From: Salinisphaera sp. Q1T1-3
GTDB taxonomy: Bacteria; Pseudomonadota; Gammaproteobacteria; Nevskiales; Salinisphaeraceae
Length of the DNA stretch: 64,000 bases
Direction: 5' to 3'
NCBI RefSeq assembly: GCF_003602005.1
Contig: NZ_QZWD01000016.1
Coordinates: 25,192-89,191, forward strand
In this document: piece after piece, positions 36,494-44,907 of the stretch
Layout: each line of letters opens with the position of its first letter
Numbering within the stretch: the first letter of the stretch is position 1
Position numbers and translations under genes: made by a program
Notes under the pieces: generated by a model
Database searches by the model: none
Told to the model about the DNA's origin: nothing
The model's input: the letters and a program-made list of their open reading frames with translations, nothing else

Positions 36494-38073
36494 CCGGGAA
36501 CGAACAACTGGCCGCCCCCGATCGGGCCGAGGAGCACGCCGTATTCAGCGCCCGCGGGGTCAGCAAGGTCTATCCCGGCACCACCGCGCTGCGGGACGTC
36601 GATTTCGATGTGCTGGCGGGCCGGGTCAATGTCCTGATCGGCGAAAATGGCGCCGGCAAGTCGACGTTGATGAAGATTCTGGCCGGCATCGAGCGCCCGA
36701 CCGCCGGGCGGCTGTCGTTCGAAGGCCAGCCCTACGATGTCGCCAGCCCGCGCGAGGCGATGGCCCTGGGGATCGGCATCGTGCATCAGGAACTCAATCT
36801 GTTCCCCAATCTGAGCGTGGCACAGAATCTGTTCGTCGGCCGCGAGCGGCGCGGGATCGGCGGCACGTTGCGCCGCGGCGAGCAACGACGGATCGCCCGC
36901 GACGTGTTCGAGCGCATGGGCCAGCCGATCGATGTGGATGCGCTGGTCAGCGAACTGAGCATCGGCCGTCAGCAGATCGTCGAGATTGCGCGGGTGCTGG
37001 TCTCGGATGTGCGCATTCTGATTCTGGATGAGCCGACATCGTCGCTCAGCGAAGACGAGGTCGCGGTGCTGTTTCGGCTGCTGAGCGAGCTCAGGCAGCA
37101 GGGTGTGGCCATCGTCTATATCTCGCATCGTCTGGAAGAGCTCATCGAGATCGGCGATACCTTCACCGTGCTCCGCGACGGCGCGCTGATCGAAACCGGC
37201 TGGCGCGATCAGGTGGATATCCCCTGGCTGGTCGAGCGCATGGTCGGCAGCCGGGTCGAGGGCCCGTATCGCCAGGTGCCGGCCGATCATCGCCCCGATC
37301 CGGATGCCGCGACCGTGCTCGCGGTCGAGAATCTGCAGTTGCCGGATGCCGTTGGCGGGCGGTTGCTCGACGACGTGAGCTTTCGAGTCACGCAGGGCGA
37401 GATCGTCGGTTTCTACGGTCTGATGGGCGCCGGCCGAACCGAACTGTTCGAGACACTGATTGGCCTGCGGCGGGCCTCGGCCGGCCGGGTGACGGTGGCC
37501 GGCCGCGAACTAGCGGTCGGCGACGATGTCGCGACCCGGATCGCGGCCGGCCTGGCCCTGGTGCCCGAGGATCGCCAGCGATTGGGGCTGGTACAGAGCC
37601 AGTCGGTGGCACGCAATATCGCGCTGACCCATCTCAAACACTACACGCGCGTCACCGGGCTCGATTTCGGCGCCATGAAAAACGACGTGCAACGCATGAT
37701 CGACGAGCTGCTGATCAAGGTCTCGGACCCGGATGTGCTGGTCTCTGCGCTCAGCGGTGGCAATCAGCAGAAAGCAGTGGTCGGCAAGAATCTGCTGACC
37801 GAGCCGAAAGTGCTGCTGCTCGACGAGCCGACACGCGGCATCGATATCAAGGCCCGTCGTGAGCTGTTCGAGATCATGGACCGGCTCGCCAGACAGGGGC
37901 TGACCATTCTCTATGCCTCGTCCGATCTCAACGAGATCACCGGCGGGGCAGATCGTGTGCTGGTCATGGCCGAAGGGCGGATTACCGCCGATTTGCGACG
38001 GGCCGAACTGACCGAAGACGCGCTCGTGGGCAGCGCACAGGTGCAACGCTTGGAAAAGGATCGCTTGGCATGA
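36490..38073 (+). CDS. Sugar ABC transporter ATP-binding protein (RbsA/MglA type)
   Basis: 527 residues, two fused nucleotide-binding domains. Domain 1: Walker A GENGAGKSTLMK, signature LSIGRQQIVEIARVL, Walker B ILILDEPTSSL. Domain 2: degenerate Walker A YGLMGAGRTEL, signature ALSGGNQQKAVVGKNLL, Walker B VLLLDEPTRGID. Energises the permease at 38070, with 4-bp overlaps on both sides. Confidence 0.93.
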   Translation: MTGNEQLAAPDRAEEHAVFSARGVSKVYPGTTALRDVDFDVLAGRVNVLIGENGAGKSTLMKILAGIERPTAGRLSFEGQPYDVASPREAMALGIGIVHQELNLFPNLSVAQNLFVGRERRGIGGTLRRGEQRRIARDVFERMGQPIDVDALVSELSIGRQQIVEIARVLVSDVRILILDEPTSSLSEDEVAVLFRLLSELRQQGVAIVYISHRLEELIEIGDTFTVLRDGALIETGWRDQVDIPWLVERMVGSRVEGPYRQVPADHRPDPDAATVLAVENLQLPDAVGGRLLDDVSFRVTQGEIVGFYGLMGAGRTELFETLIGLRRASAGRVTVAGRELAVGDDVATRIAAGLALVPEDRQRLGLVQSQSVARNIALTHLKHYTRVTGLDFGAMKNDVQRMIDELLIKVSDPDVLVSALSGGNQQKAVVGKNLLTEPKVLLLDEPTRGIDIKARRELFEIMDRLARQGLTILYASSDLNEITGGADRVLVMAEGRITADLRRAELTEDALVGSAQVQRLEKDRLA

Positions 38074-39170
38074 ACGCACAAATGCTCACCGGCAATAGCG
38101 GCTTGCGCCGCCCCAGCCTGAGTTCGATACCGTTGCTGCTGTTGCGGTTCCGGGCCTATTTGGCGCTGATCGTGCTCGTGGTGCTGTTCGCGGCGACCTC
38201 GCCTGCGTTTCTGACCGTGCGCAACCTGATCATCGTGGCCGAACAGGTCGCGGTGTTCGCGATTCTGGGTGTAGGCATGACGTTCGTCATCCTGGGCGCC
38301 GGCATCGATCTGTCGGTCGGCTCGGTCGCCGGACTGGCGGCCATGGTCGCCGGCGGCCTGATCTCGCAGGGGCTGCGTATCCCGTTCTTCGATGTCGCGA
38401 TCTTTTCGAACGTGGCGATCACCTGCGTGATCACTCTCGCGGTCGGTACCGCAGTGGGAGTCGTCAACGGGGTGTTCATCACGCGATTGCGTGTGACGCC
38501 GTTCATCCAGACGCTCGGCATGCTGTATGTCGCCCGCGGCGCGGCCCAGCTGATTTCGGACGGCGCGACCTACGGCGATCTGACCGGCCAGACGAGTCTG
38601 GGCAACACCGGCTTTCTCATTCTGGGCAATGGCCGTTTCCTGGGCCTGCCTTACGCGATCTGGATCATGATCGGGCTGGCCGCGATCGCGACCTGGGTCA
38701 TGCGTCGGACGGTGTTCGGCATGCAGGTCTATGCGTTGGGCGGCAATGAGCGTGCGGCTGAGTTGTCGGGGGTGCGAACCGACCGGGTCAAGATCTATAC
38801 CTACGCGATCTCCGGCTTCTGTGCCGCGCTGGCCGGCCTGATCATCGCAGCCCGCCTCGGTGCGGCCAACCCGGCCATCGGCACCACCTACGAACTTAAC
38901 GCGATCGCCGTCGTTGTGCTCGGCGGCGCCTCGCTGTTCGGCGGTCTGGGCACGATTGGCGGCACCATCATCGGTGCCTTCGTGCTCGGTGTGCTCAGCA
39001 ACGGCATGGTGCTGCTGGGCGTCTCGGATTTCTGGCAAACCGTGATCACCGGGGCGGTGATCATCTTCGCGGTCGTCATCGACCAGCTCCAGCGCCGGGC
39101 CGAAAAGGCCGCGGCCGTGCGCTCGGCCGCCCGCCAGCAACATGTCGGCACGGATACGCCCGCGTCCTGA
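38070..39170 (+). CDS. Sugar ABC transporter permease (RbsC type)
   Basis: 366 residues, about 8-10 membrane helices. Conserved GAGIDLSVGSVAGLAAMV, NGVFITRLRVTPFIQTLGM, the coupling-loop region GGNERAAELSGVRTDRVK and LGGASLFGGLGTIGGTIIG. Pairs with the dual ATPase and the binding protein 23 bp downstream. Confidence 0.93.
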   Translation: MNAQMLTGNSGLRRPSLSSIPLLLLRFRAYLALIVLVVLFAATSPAFLTVRNLIIVAEQVAVFAILGVGMTFVILGAGIDLSVGSVAGLAAMVAGGLISQGLRIPFFDVAIFSNVAITCVITLAVGTAVGVVNGVFITRLRVTPFIQTLGMLYVARGAAQLISDGATYGDLTGQTSLGNTGFLILGNGRFLGLPYAIWIMIGLAAIATWVMRRTVFGMQVYALGGNERAAELSGVRTDRVKIYTYAISGFCAALAGLIIAARLGAANPAIGTTYELNAIAVVVLGGASLFGGLGTIGGTIIGAFVLGVLSNGMVLLGVSDFWQTVITGAVIIFAVVIDQLQRRAEKAAAVRSAARQQHVGTDTPAS

Positions 39171-39193
39171 GTATCCAGCAAACGGAGGAGACC

Positions 39194-40177
39194 ATGAATA
39201 ATAAATTCTCGTTCAAGCGAGTCACGCTCGCCCTGATGACCGGGCTCTGTCTGAGCCTGGCCTGGTGTGGCGCGGCGGCTGCCGCGGATTTCGATCCCGG
39301 CAAGCACCTGATCGCCGTGATCACACCGTCCCACAGCAACCCGTTCTACAAGACCGAGGCGGATACCGCCGTGGCCGCCGCGCGCAAGATGGGCTACAAG
39401 ACGAGTTCGCTGGTCCACCAGGGCGATCCGGACGTGCAGTTGAAGATGATCCAGAACGCGATCGCGGACAACGCCAGTGCGATCGTTCTGGACAACGCCG
39501 GGTCGGATGCGTCCGTGGCGGCCGTGCGACGGGCGCGCGATGCTGGTATCCCGGTCTACCTGATCGATCGTGAGATCAACGCCAACGGCGTGGCCAACGC
39601 CCAGATCGTGTCCAACAATTTCCAGTGCGCCAGTTCGGTTGCGCAACATTTCGCCAAGACGGCGGGCTACAAGGGCAAATGGGTCGAGCTGTTCGGCAAG
39701 TCCTCGGATACGAACGCCCATGTGCGCTCGCAGGGCTTTCATAGCGTCATGGACGATATTCCGACCATGAAAATGGTTGCCCAGCAGTCGGCCAACTGGG
39801 ATCAGACCGAGGGCTACAACGTCATGCAGTCCATCATCCAGGCCCACTCGGACATCGCCGGGGTGCTGGCCGGCAACGACACCATGGCGCTCGGTGCCGC
39901 GGCAGCGTTGAAGAATGCCGGTATGTCGAATGTTCCCGTCATGGGGATTGACGGGAACCCCGATGTGGTCGATCAGATCGCCAGCGGCGGCAACATCCGG
40001 GCCACCGGTTTGCAACAGGCCAGTGTGATGGCGCGGATGGCGGTTCAGCAGATCGATGGTCTGTTGCGCACGGGCAAGACCGACAAACCGGAGAAGCAGT
40101 CGGTCAACTGTGTATTGGTTACCGAGAAGAACGCCGATCAGGTGTTGCCCGGCGGGTTCGGGATGAAGAAGAAGTAG
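39194..40177 (+). CDS. Periplasmic sugar-binding protein (RbsB family)
   Basis: 327 residues. Signal peptide of about 31 residues (LCLSLAWCGAAAAA, cleavage before DFD), then a type I periplasmic-binding fold with ITPSHSNPFYKT, VLDNAGSDASVAAV, YLIDREIN, AGNDTMALGAAAAL and GIDGNPDVVDQI. Preceded by GGAGGAGA. The adjacent catabolic genes suggest D-apiose, D-apionate or a related branched-chain sugar as ligand; the sequence alone only says pentose-type sugar. Confidence 0.9.
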   Translation: MNNKFSFKRVTLALMTGLCLSLAWCGAAAAADFDPGKHLIAVITPSHSNPFYKTEADTAVAAARKMGYKTSSLVHQGDPDVQLKMIQNAIADNASAIVLDNAGSDASVAAVRRARDAGIPVYLIDREINANGVANAQIVSNNFQCASSVAQHFAKTAGYKGKWVELFGKSSDTNAHVRSQGFHSVMDDIPTMKMVAQQSANWDQTEGYNVMQSIIQAHSDIAGVLAGNDTMALGAAAALKNAGMSNVPVMGIDGNPDVVDQIASGGNIRATGLQQASVMARMAVQQIDGLLRTGKTDKPEKQSVNCVLVTEKNADQVLPGGFGMKKK

Positions 40178-40197
40178 GCGCCCGATCGTAACTCAAG

Positions 40198-40226
40198 GCC
40201 GGCCGGCCCCTCGGTGGCCGGCCGGC
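40198..40226. terminator. GC-only hairpin after the ABC operon
   Basis: Perfect 11-bp stem GCCGGCCGGCC with a 7-base loop, 20 bp past the binding-protein stop. No T-tract follows, so it may be an mRNA-stabilising hairpin rather than a true intrinsic terminator. Confidence 0.45.
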
Positions 40227-40273
40227 AGAGGCATGCCATCCTGTAGACTCGCAGGCGTTTCTCACGTATTCGG

Positions 40274-41002
40274 ATGAACCCGATGAGCGAAGGTTCGAAC
40301 GCCCCGATTCGTCGCCGGAAATTGTCCGACGAGGTGCTGGAACGTCTGTTGACGCGAATCCGCTCCGGCCATTTCCAGGCCGGGGATCAACTGCCGCCCG
40401 AACGGGAGTTGATGCGCGAATACGATGTGGGCCGGCCGGCGGTGCGCGAGGCCATGCAACAGCTCGCCTCGATGGGCATGATCGCGATCAGCCACGGCGA
40501 ACGGGCCCGGGTGACCGAGGTCACCGTGCATACGATGATCAACCAGTTCGACCGCACGGCGCGGTTTCTGTTGTCGGAATCGGCCGACAACATCGATCAT
40601 CTCAAGGAAGCGCGTCTGTTTCTGGAAACCGGCATGACCCGCATGGCGGCGGAAAAAGCCACGACGGGAGACGTCGATCAGCTGCACCGCATCATCGACG
40701 ACATGGTGGCCAGCGCCGGGACACCGGAATTCATCGACCACGACATGGCGTTTCACAACACGATCGCCGAGGTGTCCGGCAACCCGATCTTCGCGGCCAC
40801 CTCGCGGGCGATGCTGCACTGGCTGAAGGACTACTATGTCGGCATCGTCAGCTTCAAGGGCGCCGAGGATGTCTCGGTCAGCGAGCATCGTCAGATCACG
40901 GCGCGCATCGCCGAACACGATGCCGAGGGCGCAGCAAACGCCATGCGCGATCATCTGACGCGTGCCAGCGAACTGTATCGGGCACGCGCCAATCCGGACT
41001 GA
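40274..41002 (+). CDS. GntR-family (FCD) regulator of the apiose/apionate cluster
   Basis: 242 residues: N-terminal GntR winged HTH (PPERELMREYDVGRPAVREA) and an all-helical FCD ligand domain (FLETGMTRMAAEKA, DHDMAFHNTIAEVSGNP, SEHRQITARI, with the metal-binding His/Asp set). It sits between the importer and the convergent enzyme genes. The TTGGTAT-type dyads at 35702, 42787 and 44838 are its probable operators, making it the pathway repressor. A second start at 40283 is possible. Confidence 0.88.
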   Translation: MNPMSEGSNAPIRRRKLSDEVLERLLTRIRSGHFQAGDQLPPERELMREYDVGRPAVREAMQQLASMGMIAISHGERARVTEVTVHTMINQFDRTARFLLSESADNIDHLKEARLFLETGMTRMAAEKATTGDVDQLHRIIDDMVASAGTPEFIDHDMAFHNTIAEVSGNPIFAATSRAMLHWLKDYYVGIVSFKGAEDVSVSEHRQITARIAEHDAEGAANAMRDHLTRASELYRARANPD

Positions 41003-41050
41003 GCCGGCCAGCCGTTCGAGCGAACGTTCGGCCGGCGCTCATCCTGCGAA

Positions 41051-41920
41051 TCAGGCGCTGCGTTCGGGCCGCTGCACGTGATCGATCTTGAGCATGCGGG
41101 CGATCACCTTGTCGAGCTCATTCCGGTCGAAGATCTGTTTCCAGTCCGGCTTGATGATGGCTTCGCGGCCGTAGTCGATGGCGATCATGCAGGCGTCCGA
41201 GAAGGGATTGGTACTCTTGAAGGCCACCGCCAGCGCAATCTGGATATGCCCGTAGAGCATGGCTTCGGCGGCTTCGCGCTGGATGCCGGTGCGTTCGACG
41301 GTCTCGTCGAGCGCTTCCTTCATGAAGGTGCCGAGCATGCAGGTCACGGTCTCGACCAGCGTGGGCTCGAGATAGGCCAGCTGCGTGACGGTCACCCAGT
41401 GCACGTTGTCGACCGGCCCGTACATCACGCGCAACACCGGCTCGAGCGCGGCTTTCTCGGTCTCGCTGGCGGCGTCGAACGCCGCGGCCACTGACTGGGT
41501 GGCGGCCACGCCGCCGAAGGCATCGGCGGCTTCCGCGTCGGTCCGGCGATCGAGGAATACCGACGGGTGGCAGGGATGGGCCACGGCATAGCGGATATCG
41601 TCGCGCACGTGCAGCACGTTGGCATAGGCCGCGGCTGGGTCCAGAGTCAGCAGGGTCGCGCCGCTGCGCATCTTCGGCACCAGTTCGGCGGTGACCGAGG
41701 ACAGCGCTACATCAGGTACCGCCAGGATCACCAGATCGCAATCCGCGATCACGTCATGAACGTCGCTGGCCTCGCGGTCCTCGGCGGCCAGGCGCTCGCG
41801 GGCGTCCGGGTTGTTTTCGCAGTAGTGGACGCGGTAATCGGAGTTGGCCAGATTGGCGCCGATGCGCATGCCCATCTTGCCGCCCGCGCCGACCAGGGCG
41901 AGATTCTGATAATCGGTCAT
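41051..41920 (-). CDS. apnO: Probable D-apionate oxidoisomerase
   Basis: 289 residues of the family often annotated as phosphogluconate dehydrogenase C-terminal domain protein. N-terminal Rossmann motif LVGAGGKMGMRIGANL, LVILAVPDVAL, the characteristic YAVAHPCHPSVF, then an all-helical C-terminal part. This arrangement recalls ApnO, which oxidises and isomerises D-apionate to 3-oxo-isoapionate. The start at 41920 makes an ATGA overlap with the upstream isomerase-like gene, so both are co-translated. Confidence 0.72.
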   Translation of the reverse strand: MTDYQNLALVGAGGKMGMRIGANLANSDYRVHYCENNPDARERLAAEDREASDVHDVIADCDLVILAVPDVALSSVTAELVPKMRSGATLLTLDPAAAYANVLHVRDDIRYAVAHPCHPSVFLDRRTDAEAADAFGGVAATQSVAAAFDAASETEKAALEPVLRVMYGPVDNVHWVTVTQLAYLEPTLVETVTCMLGTFMKEALDETVERTGIQREAAEAMLYGHIQIALAVAFKSTNPFSDACMIAIDYGREAIIKPDWKQIFDRNELDKVIARMLKIDHVQRPERSA

Positions 41921-42717
41921 GATTCGATGCTCCTGAGGATATGCATGCTGTGGCGGGTCCATTCGGCTTCGACGGCGGCCGTGCGCTGGGCATCTGTCTG
42001 CCAGTCGAGCCAGTGCTCCACGATCAGGTTGATGCCGCGAGCCGCGGGGGCGACGCGTTCGAGCATCGTCCCGAGCGGCAAGAGCCCGTCGCCGAGCGGG
42101 CAGCCGAGCAATCGGAAACCGACCCAGCCGTCGGCCCGCGTGAAGCAGAAATCCTTGATATGCAGGTTCGCCACGCGCTCGACGGTGCGTGCGATCACGC
42201 GTTCGGGCATCTCAAGGGCCGCCACGCAGTTGCCCGGATCGAGACAGACGCCGATGTGCGCGTCGTCGATCGCTTCGACGGTGGCCATCAAGGTGTCGAT
42301 AGCCACCTGCTCATAGGTTTCCAGGGCCAGGGTCACGCCCTGATGCTGCAGGCGCGGCAGAATCTCGCGTAATTGCTGTTCGGCCTGGCCGGCGGTCGGC
42401 TGTGAGTCGGCATCGTTGAACATCGAACGCAGCAGCGCGACATCCAGTGCCTCGGCGATGTCCAGATAGCGCGCCAGTTTCGCCGGGGCGAGGCCGCGGG
42501 TGCCAAGCTCAAGCGTGATGCCCAACGCCTCGGCCTGTCGGCGCAGCGTATCGAGATCCCTGGCCGAAAAATCCTCGATGGCCGGGTGGTCGCAGATCTG
42601 GAACACGGTACCGCCGAGTGTGGCGGTCTCCTGCAGCATATCCGCGAGCGTCATCGGCACGGGCATCGACGATGATTTACGCCAGGTGAAGGCGTAGGTG
42701 CTCAATCCGATTTTCAT
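41917..42717 (-). CDS. oiaC: TIM-barrel sugar enzyme, probable 3-oxo-isoapionate decarboxylase
   Basis: 266 residues of the AP-endonuclease-2 / sugar-phosphate isomerase fold: start MKIGLSTYAFTWR, FQICDHPAIED, LALETYEQVAIDTLM, IGVCLDPGNCVAAL, ANLHIKDFCF. The four metal ligands (Glu, Asp, His, Glu of such barrels) appear kept. OiaC of the apionate pathway, which decarboxylates 3-oxo-isoapionate to L-erythrulose, belongs to this fold and pairs with ApnO; the partnership here is the main reason for the call. Otherwise an epimerase/isomerase. Confidence 0.62.
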   Translation of the reverse strand: MKIGLSTYAFTWRKSSSMPVPMTLADMLQETATLGGTVFQICDHPAIEDFSARDLDTLRRQAEALGITLELGTRGLAPAKLARYLDIAEALDVALLRSMFNDADSQPTAGQAEQQLREILPRLQHQGVTLALETYEQVAIDTLMATVEAIDDAHIGVCLDPGNCVAALEMPERVIARTVERVANLHIKDFCFTRADGWVGFRLLGCPLGDGLLPLGTMLERVAPAARGINLIVEHWLDWQTDAQRTAAVEAEWTRHSMHILRSIES

Positions 42718-42786
42718 GACGAACTCGGGGCGCAATGGCATGCGCTTGTCGTTATGGCCACCGCAGTCTCTGCTGTCTGAGTGCAT

Positions 42787-42805
42787 TGGTATAATGAGTA
42801 TACCA
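42787..42805. promoter_or_regulatory. Operator/promoter dyad upstream of oiaC-apnO
   Basis: TGGTATAATGAGTATACCA: perfect 7-bp arms TGGTATA/TATACCA around ATGAG. On the minus strand it reads TGGTATACT, an extended -10 for oiaC 70 bp downstream. It separates the lactonase genes from oiaC, implying a second regulated promoter inside the minus-strand series. Confidence 0.6.
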
Positions 42806-42824
42806 TTAGGTCGCGATCGTCATC

Positions 42825-44024
42825 TCAAGTGGAATGACCGTCGATCATCGCCGGCGGTACGGCGACCCGCGCCACCGCATAGGGTGCAAGCGTCAAAGGC
42901 TCGCTCCGCGGTTCGAGCCGATCGAGCGGCCATTCGTCGGAGGCGATGTCGTCTGGCTCGATGCCGTCGTCGAATACCGCCGCCCGATAAGCGTCCCCGA
43001 TATCGATATCGCGGGCCTGCGCGGTCAGATTGGCGAGCCACACGTCGCCGCTGCCATCGGTGGCCAACCAGCCGAGCGCCGCAATCGTGTCGTCCTCGGG
43101 CACACAGGCCAGGGCTTCGTGCCCGGCGCCGGCGGCCAGGCCGCGAAGGACATCGAAGAGCGGGTAACGCTGTTCTGTATCGGTGATCGGAAAAGGCCGG
43201 TCGATGGAAGAAAGCGTCAGGCTGTCGACCCGGCCGATGGCACGGGCCATGTAACCGAGGCTCCAGGCCGCAGCGAACAGACCACGCTGACGCGGGTCGT
43301 TATCGCTCAGGGTGACGCGCTCGCCGGCGGTGTTCGGGGTGAGGGTACCGCCATAGGGGTTGGTCCAGGCGCCGATCGCACTGGTGGTCACGCGATAGGG
43401 CACGTTCGGTGCCAGCGCCCGGGCGGAGGCGAAGACATGCGACAGGCTTTCCAGGCTCTCCATCACCGAGACGTCGTCGGCGGCGTGCACGACCGGCGAG
43501 GTCGCATGGGTGAGGAAATCGATGGCCGCTGGATTCGGCCGGCAGCGGTTGAGTTCGGTGAAATAAGTCGGGAAACCGCCGCCGAGGCGCATTGTCGGCC
43601 AGATTTCGCGCCCGAGCGCCCGCAAAGCGTCGGGCGAGACGGTCGTTGGCCAGTCGCCATTGGGCTGATAACTGGCGAGATAGGCGGCCGGGGTAAGCAG
43701 TAGGCCGGCCGGCTGGATACCGGTGCCGTTCAAGCGATAGGCGAGCTGTTTGAGCGCCGGGCCGGGCTGTTCGTCCGGCGTGATCACATACAGCCAGATC
43801 GCCACCTGTTGATGGCCGCACGGCACCAAGGCCGTCTCGAGGCGATTGAGGCCGTCGCTCTGCCGTAAATCCACCAGGATGTCGACATGATTCGGTCCGA
43901 GTCGTTCGAGCTGGCGAGCCAGCACTTCTGCCGACGCCAGCCGGTCGACCCAGAGCCCGACACCCAGCGGCGGCAGTCGGATACCGTCGGTCCTGCGGAA
44001 CGAGACATGCACGGCATCAGGCAT
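42825..44024 (-). CDS. Apionate lactonase-like protein, C-terminal TIM-barrel part
   Basis: 399 residues beginning MPDAVHVSFRRTDGIRLPPL. Predicted TIM-barrel with HVDILVDLR, GIQPAGLLLTPAAYL, GGFPTYFTELNRCRP, VHAADDVSVMESLESL and NPYGGTLTPN, followed by a beta-rich tail. As I remember D-apionate lactonase (ApnL), this corresponds to its C-terminal two-thirds. The start overlaps the end of the N-terminal part by 8 bp (ATGCCTGA), so the single-chain enzyme seems to be split into two coupled genes, unless a one-base frameshift has occurred. Confidence 0.65.
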   Translation of the reverse strand: MPDAVHVSFRRTDGIRLPPLGVGLWVDRLASAEVLARQLERLGPNHVDILVDLRQSDGLNRLETALVPCGHQQVAIWLYVITPDEQPGPALKQLAYRLNGTGIQPAGLLLTPAAYLASYQPNGDWPTTVSPDALRALGREIWPTMRLGGGFPTYFTELNRCRPNPAAIDFLTHATSPVVHAADDVSVMESLESLSHVFASARALAPNVPYRVTTSAIGAWTNPYGGTLTPNTAGERVTLSDNDPRQRGLFAAAWSLGYMARAIGRVDSLTLSSIDRPFPITDTEQRYPLFDVLRGLAAGAGHEALACVPEDDTIAALGWLATDGSGDVWLANLTAQARDIDIGDAYRAAVFDDGIEPDDIASDEWPLDRLEPRSEPLTLAPYAVARVAVPPAMIDGHST

Positions 44025-44748
44025 GAGACGCCTCGGCCTTGTTGGTCTCGAGTGTCAGAGTGATGCGCTGCTCGACACATTCACCGGCATCCAGCCGATA
44101 TGGGGCGGGCCAGGCCAGCGGCCGGTTGTAGATCTTGAACGAGGCATCGGACCAGTTGCGCTGGTCTTCCATTTCGAATACATCGCCGTGAAAATCCAGT
44201 GTCATCGCCAGCTTCGGTGTCGGGGCCAGGCGCAGGCGCCGAATCGAAAAGAACGGTTGCGACGGGCTGATGCGCTCGGCGAAACGACCGGTCTCCTCGC
44301 GGCCATCGTCGTGTGTGACCACGGCGCGCTGTCCGACCACATGAGCCAGCGGCAGCAGGACGACCAGCCCACTGCGACAGGTCTCGAACGGACGCGCAGC
44401 GATCAGCCGCAGACGTGCGTCCAGATAGGTTTCGGACAGTGAGATATGTAGCGCCGCATGCAACGCATCGCCGTGCGTGTCCGCGATATCCCCTTCATGA
44501 CGCAATTCGAGTGTGGGCGATGTGCGGACGATCTCCGAGGCGCGGATGATCGGCCGGTGTGTGCCCCAGTGAGCATCGCGAATCACCATCGAGATGCCGC
44601 GCAGGATCTCGATGCCATCGAAGGTCAGCCGGCGTATCGCACCGCCATGCCACGACAGGGTGGTACGGCCGACCGTCAGTGGCTGCGGGGCAACCTCCGG
44701 CGTCGCGGTGCCGTAGCGGCGGATCAGAGTCGGGTCTGTGGCGGTCAT
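44017..44748 (-). CDS. Apionate lactonase-like protein, N-terminal beta-domain part
   Basis: 243 residues, predicted mostly beta. Contains WHGGAIRRLTFDGIEILRGI, the region VIRDAHWGTHRPII, and the strong signature FEMEDQRNWSDASFKIYNRP that I associate with the N terminus of ApnL. It stops with TGA just inside the next gene; the two together give about 640 residues, near the expected ApnL length. ATG 44748 is preferred to the TTG one codon upstream. Divergent from the ApdG-like gene. Confidence 0.68.
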   Translation of the reverse strand: MTATDPTLIRRYGTATPEVAPQPLTVGRTTLSWHGGAIRRLTFDGIEILRGISMVIRDAHWGTHRPIIRASEIVRTSPTLELRHEGDIADTHGDALHAALHISLSETYLDARLRLIAARPFETCRSGLVVLLPLAHVVGQRAVVTHDDGREETGRFAERISPSQPFFSIRRLRLAPTPKLAMTLDFHGDVFEMEDQRNWSDASFKIYNRPLAWPAPYRLDAGECVEQRITLTLETNKAEASHA

Positions 44749-44837
44749 CAACCTGTCCTTGAGCGGTAGCGGCAGCGCCGCTGCGCGTCAGCATGCACCG
44801 AAAGATACGCCGAGGATCAGTGCCGAGCATTGCCACA

Positions 44838-44866
44838 TTGGTATGATGAGATCATCAGCATGCCAA
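44838..44866. promoter_or_regulatory. Divergent operator between apnL-like genes and apdG
   Basis: A 29-bp imperfect dyad opening TTGGTATGATGA and closing TCAGCATGCCAA, with TTGG-ATG-TGA matching in both arms. It contains TGGTATGAT, an extended -10-like box pointing towards apdG. Placed 90 bp upstream of the lactonase genes and 42 bp upstream of the apdG start, it can control both. Confidence 0.55.
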
Positions 44867-44907
44867 ATATGATGCTATCTTCGACCGAGCTTTTCTGGAG
44901 CCGGATC

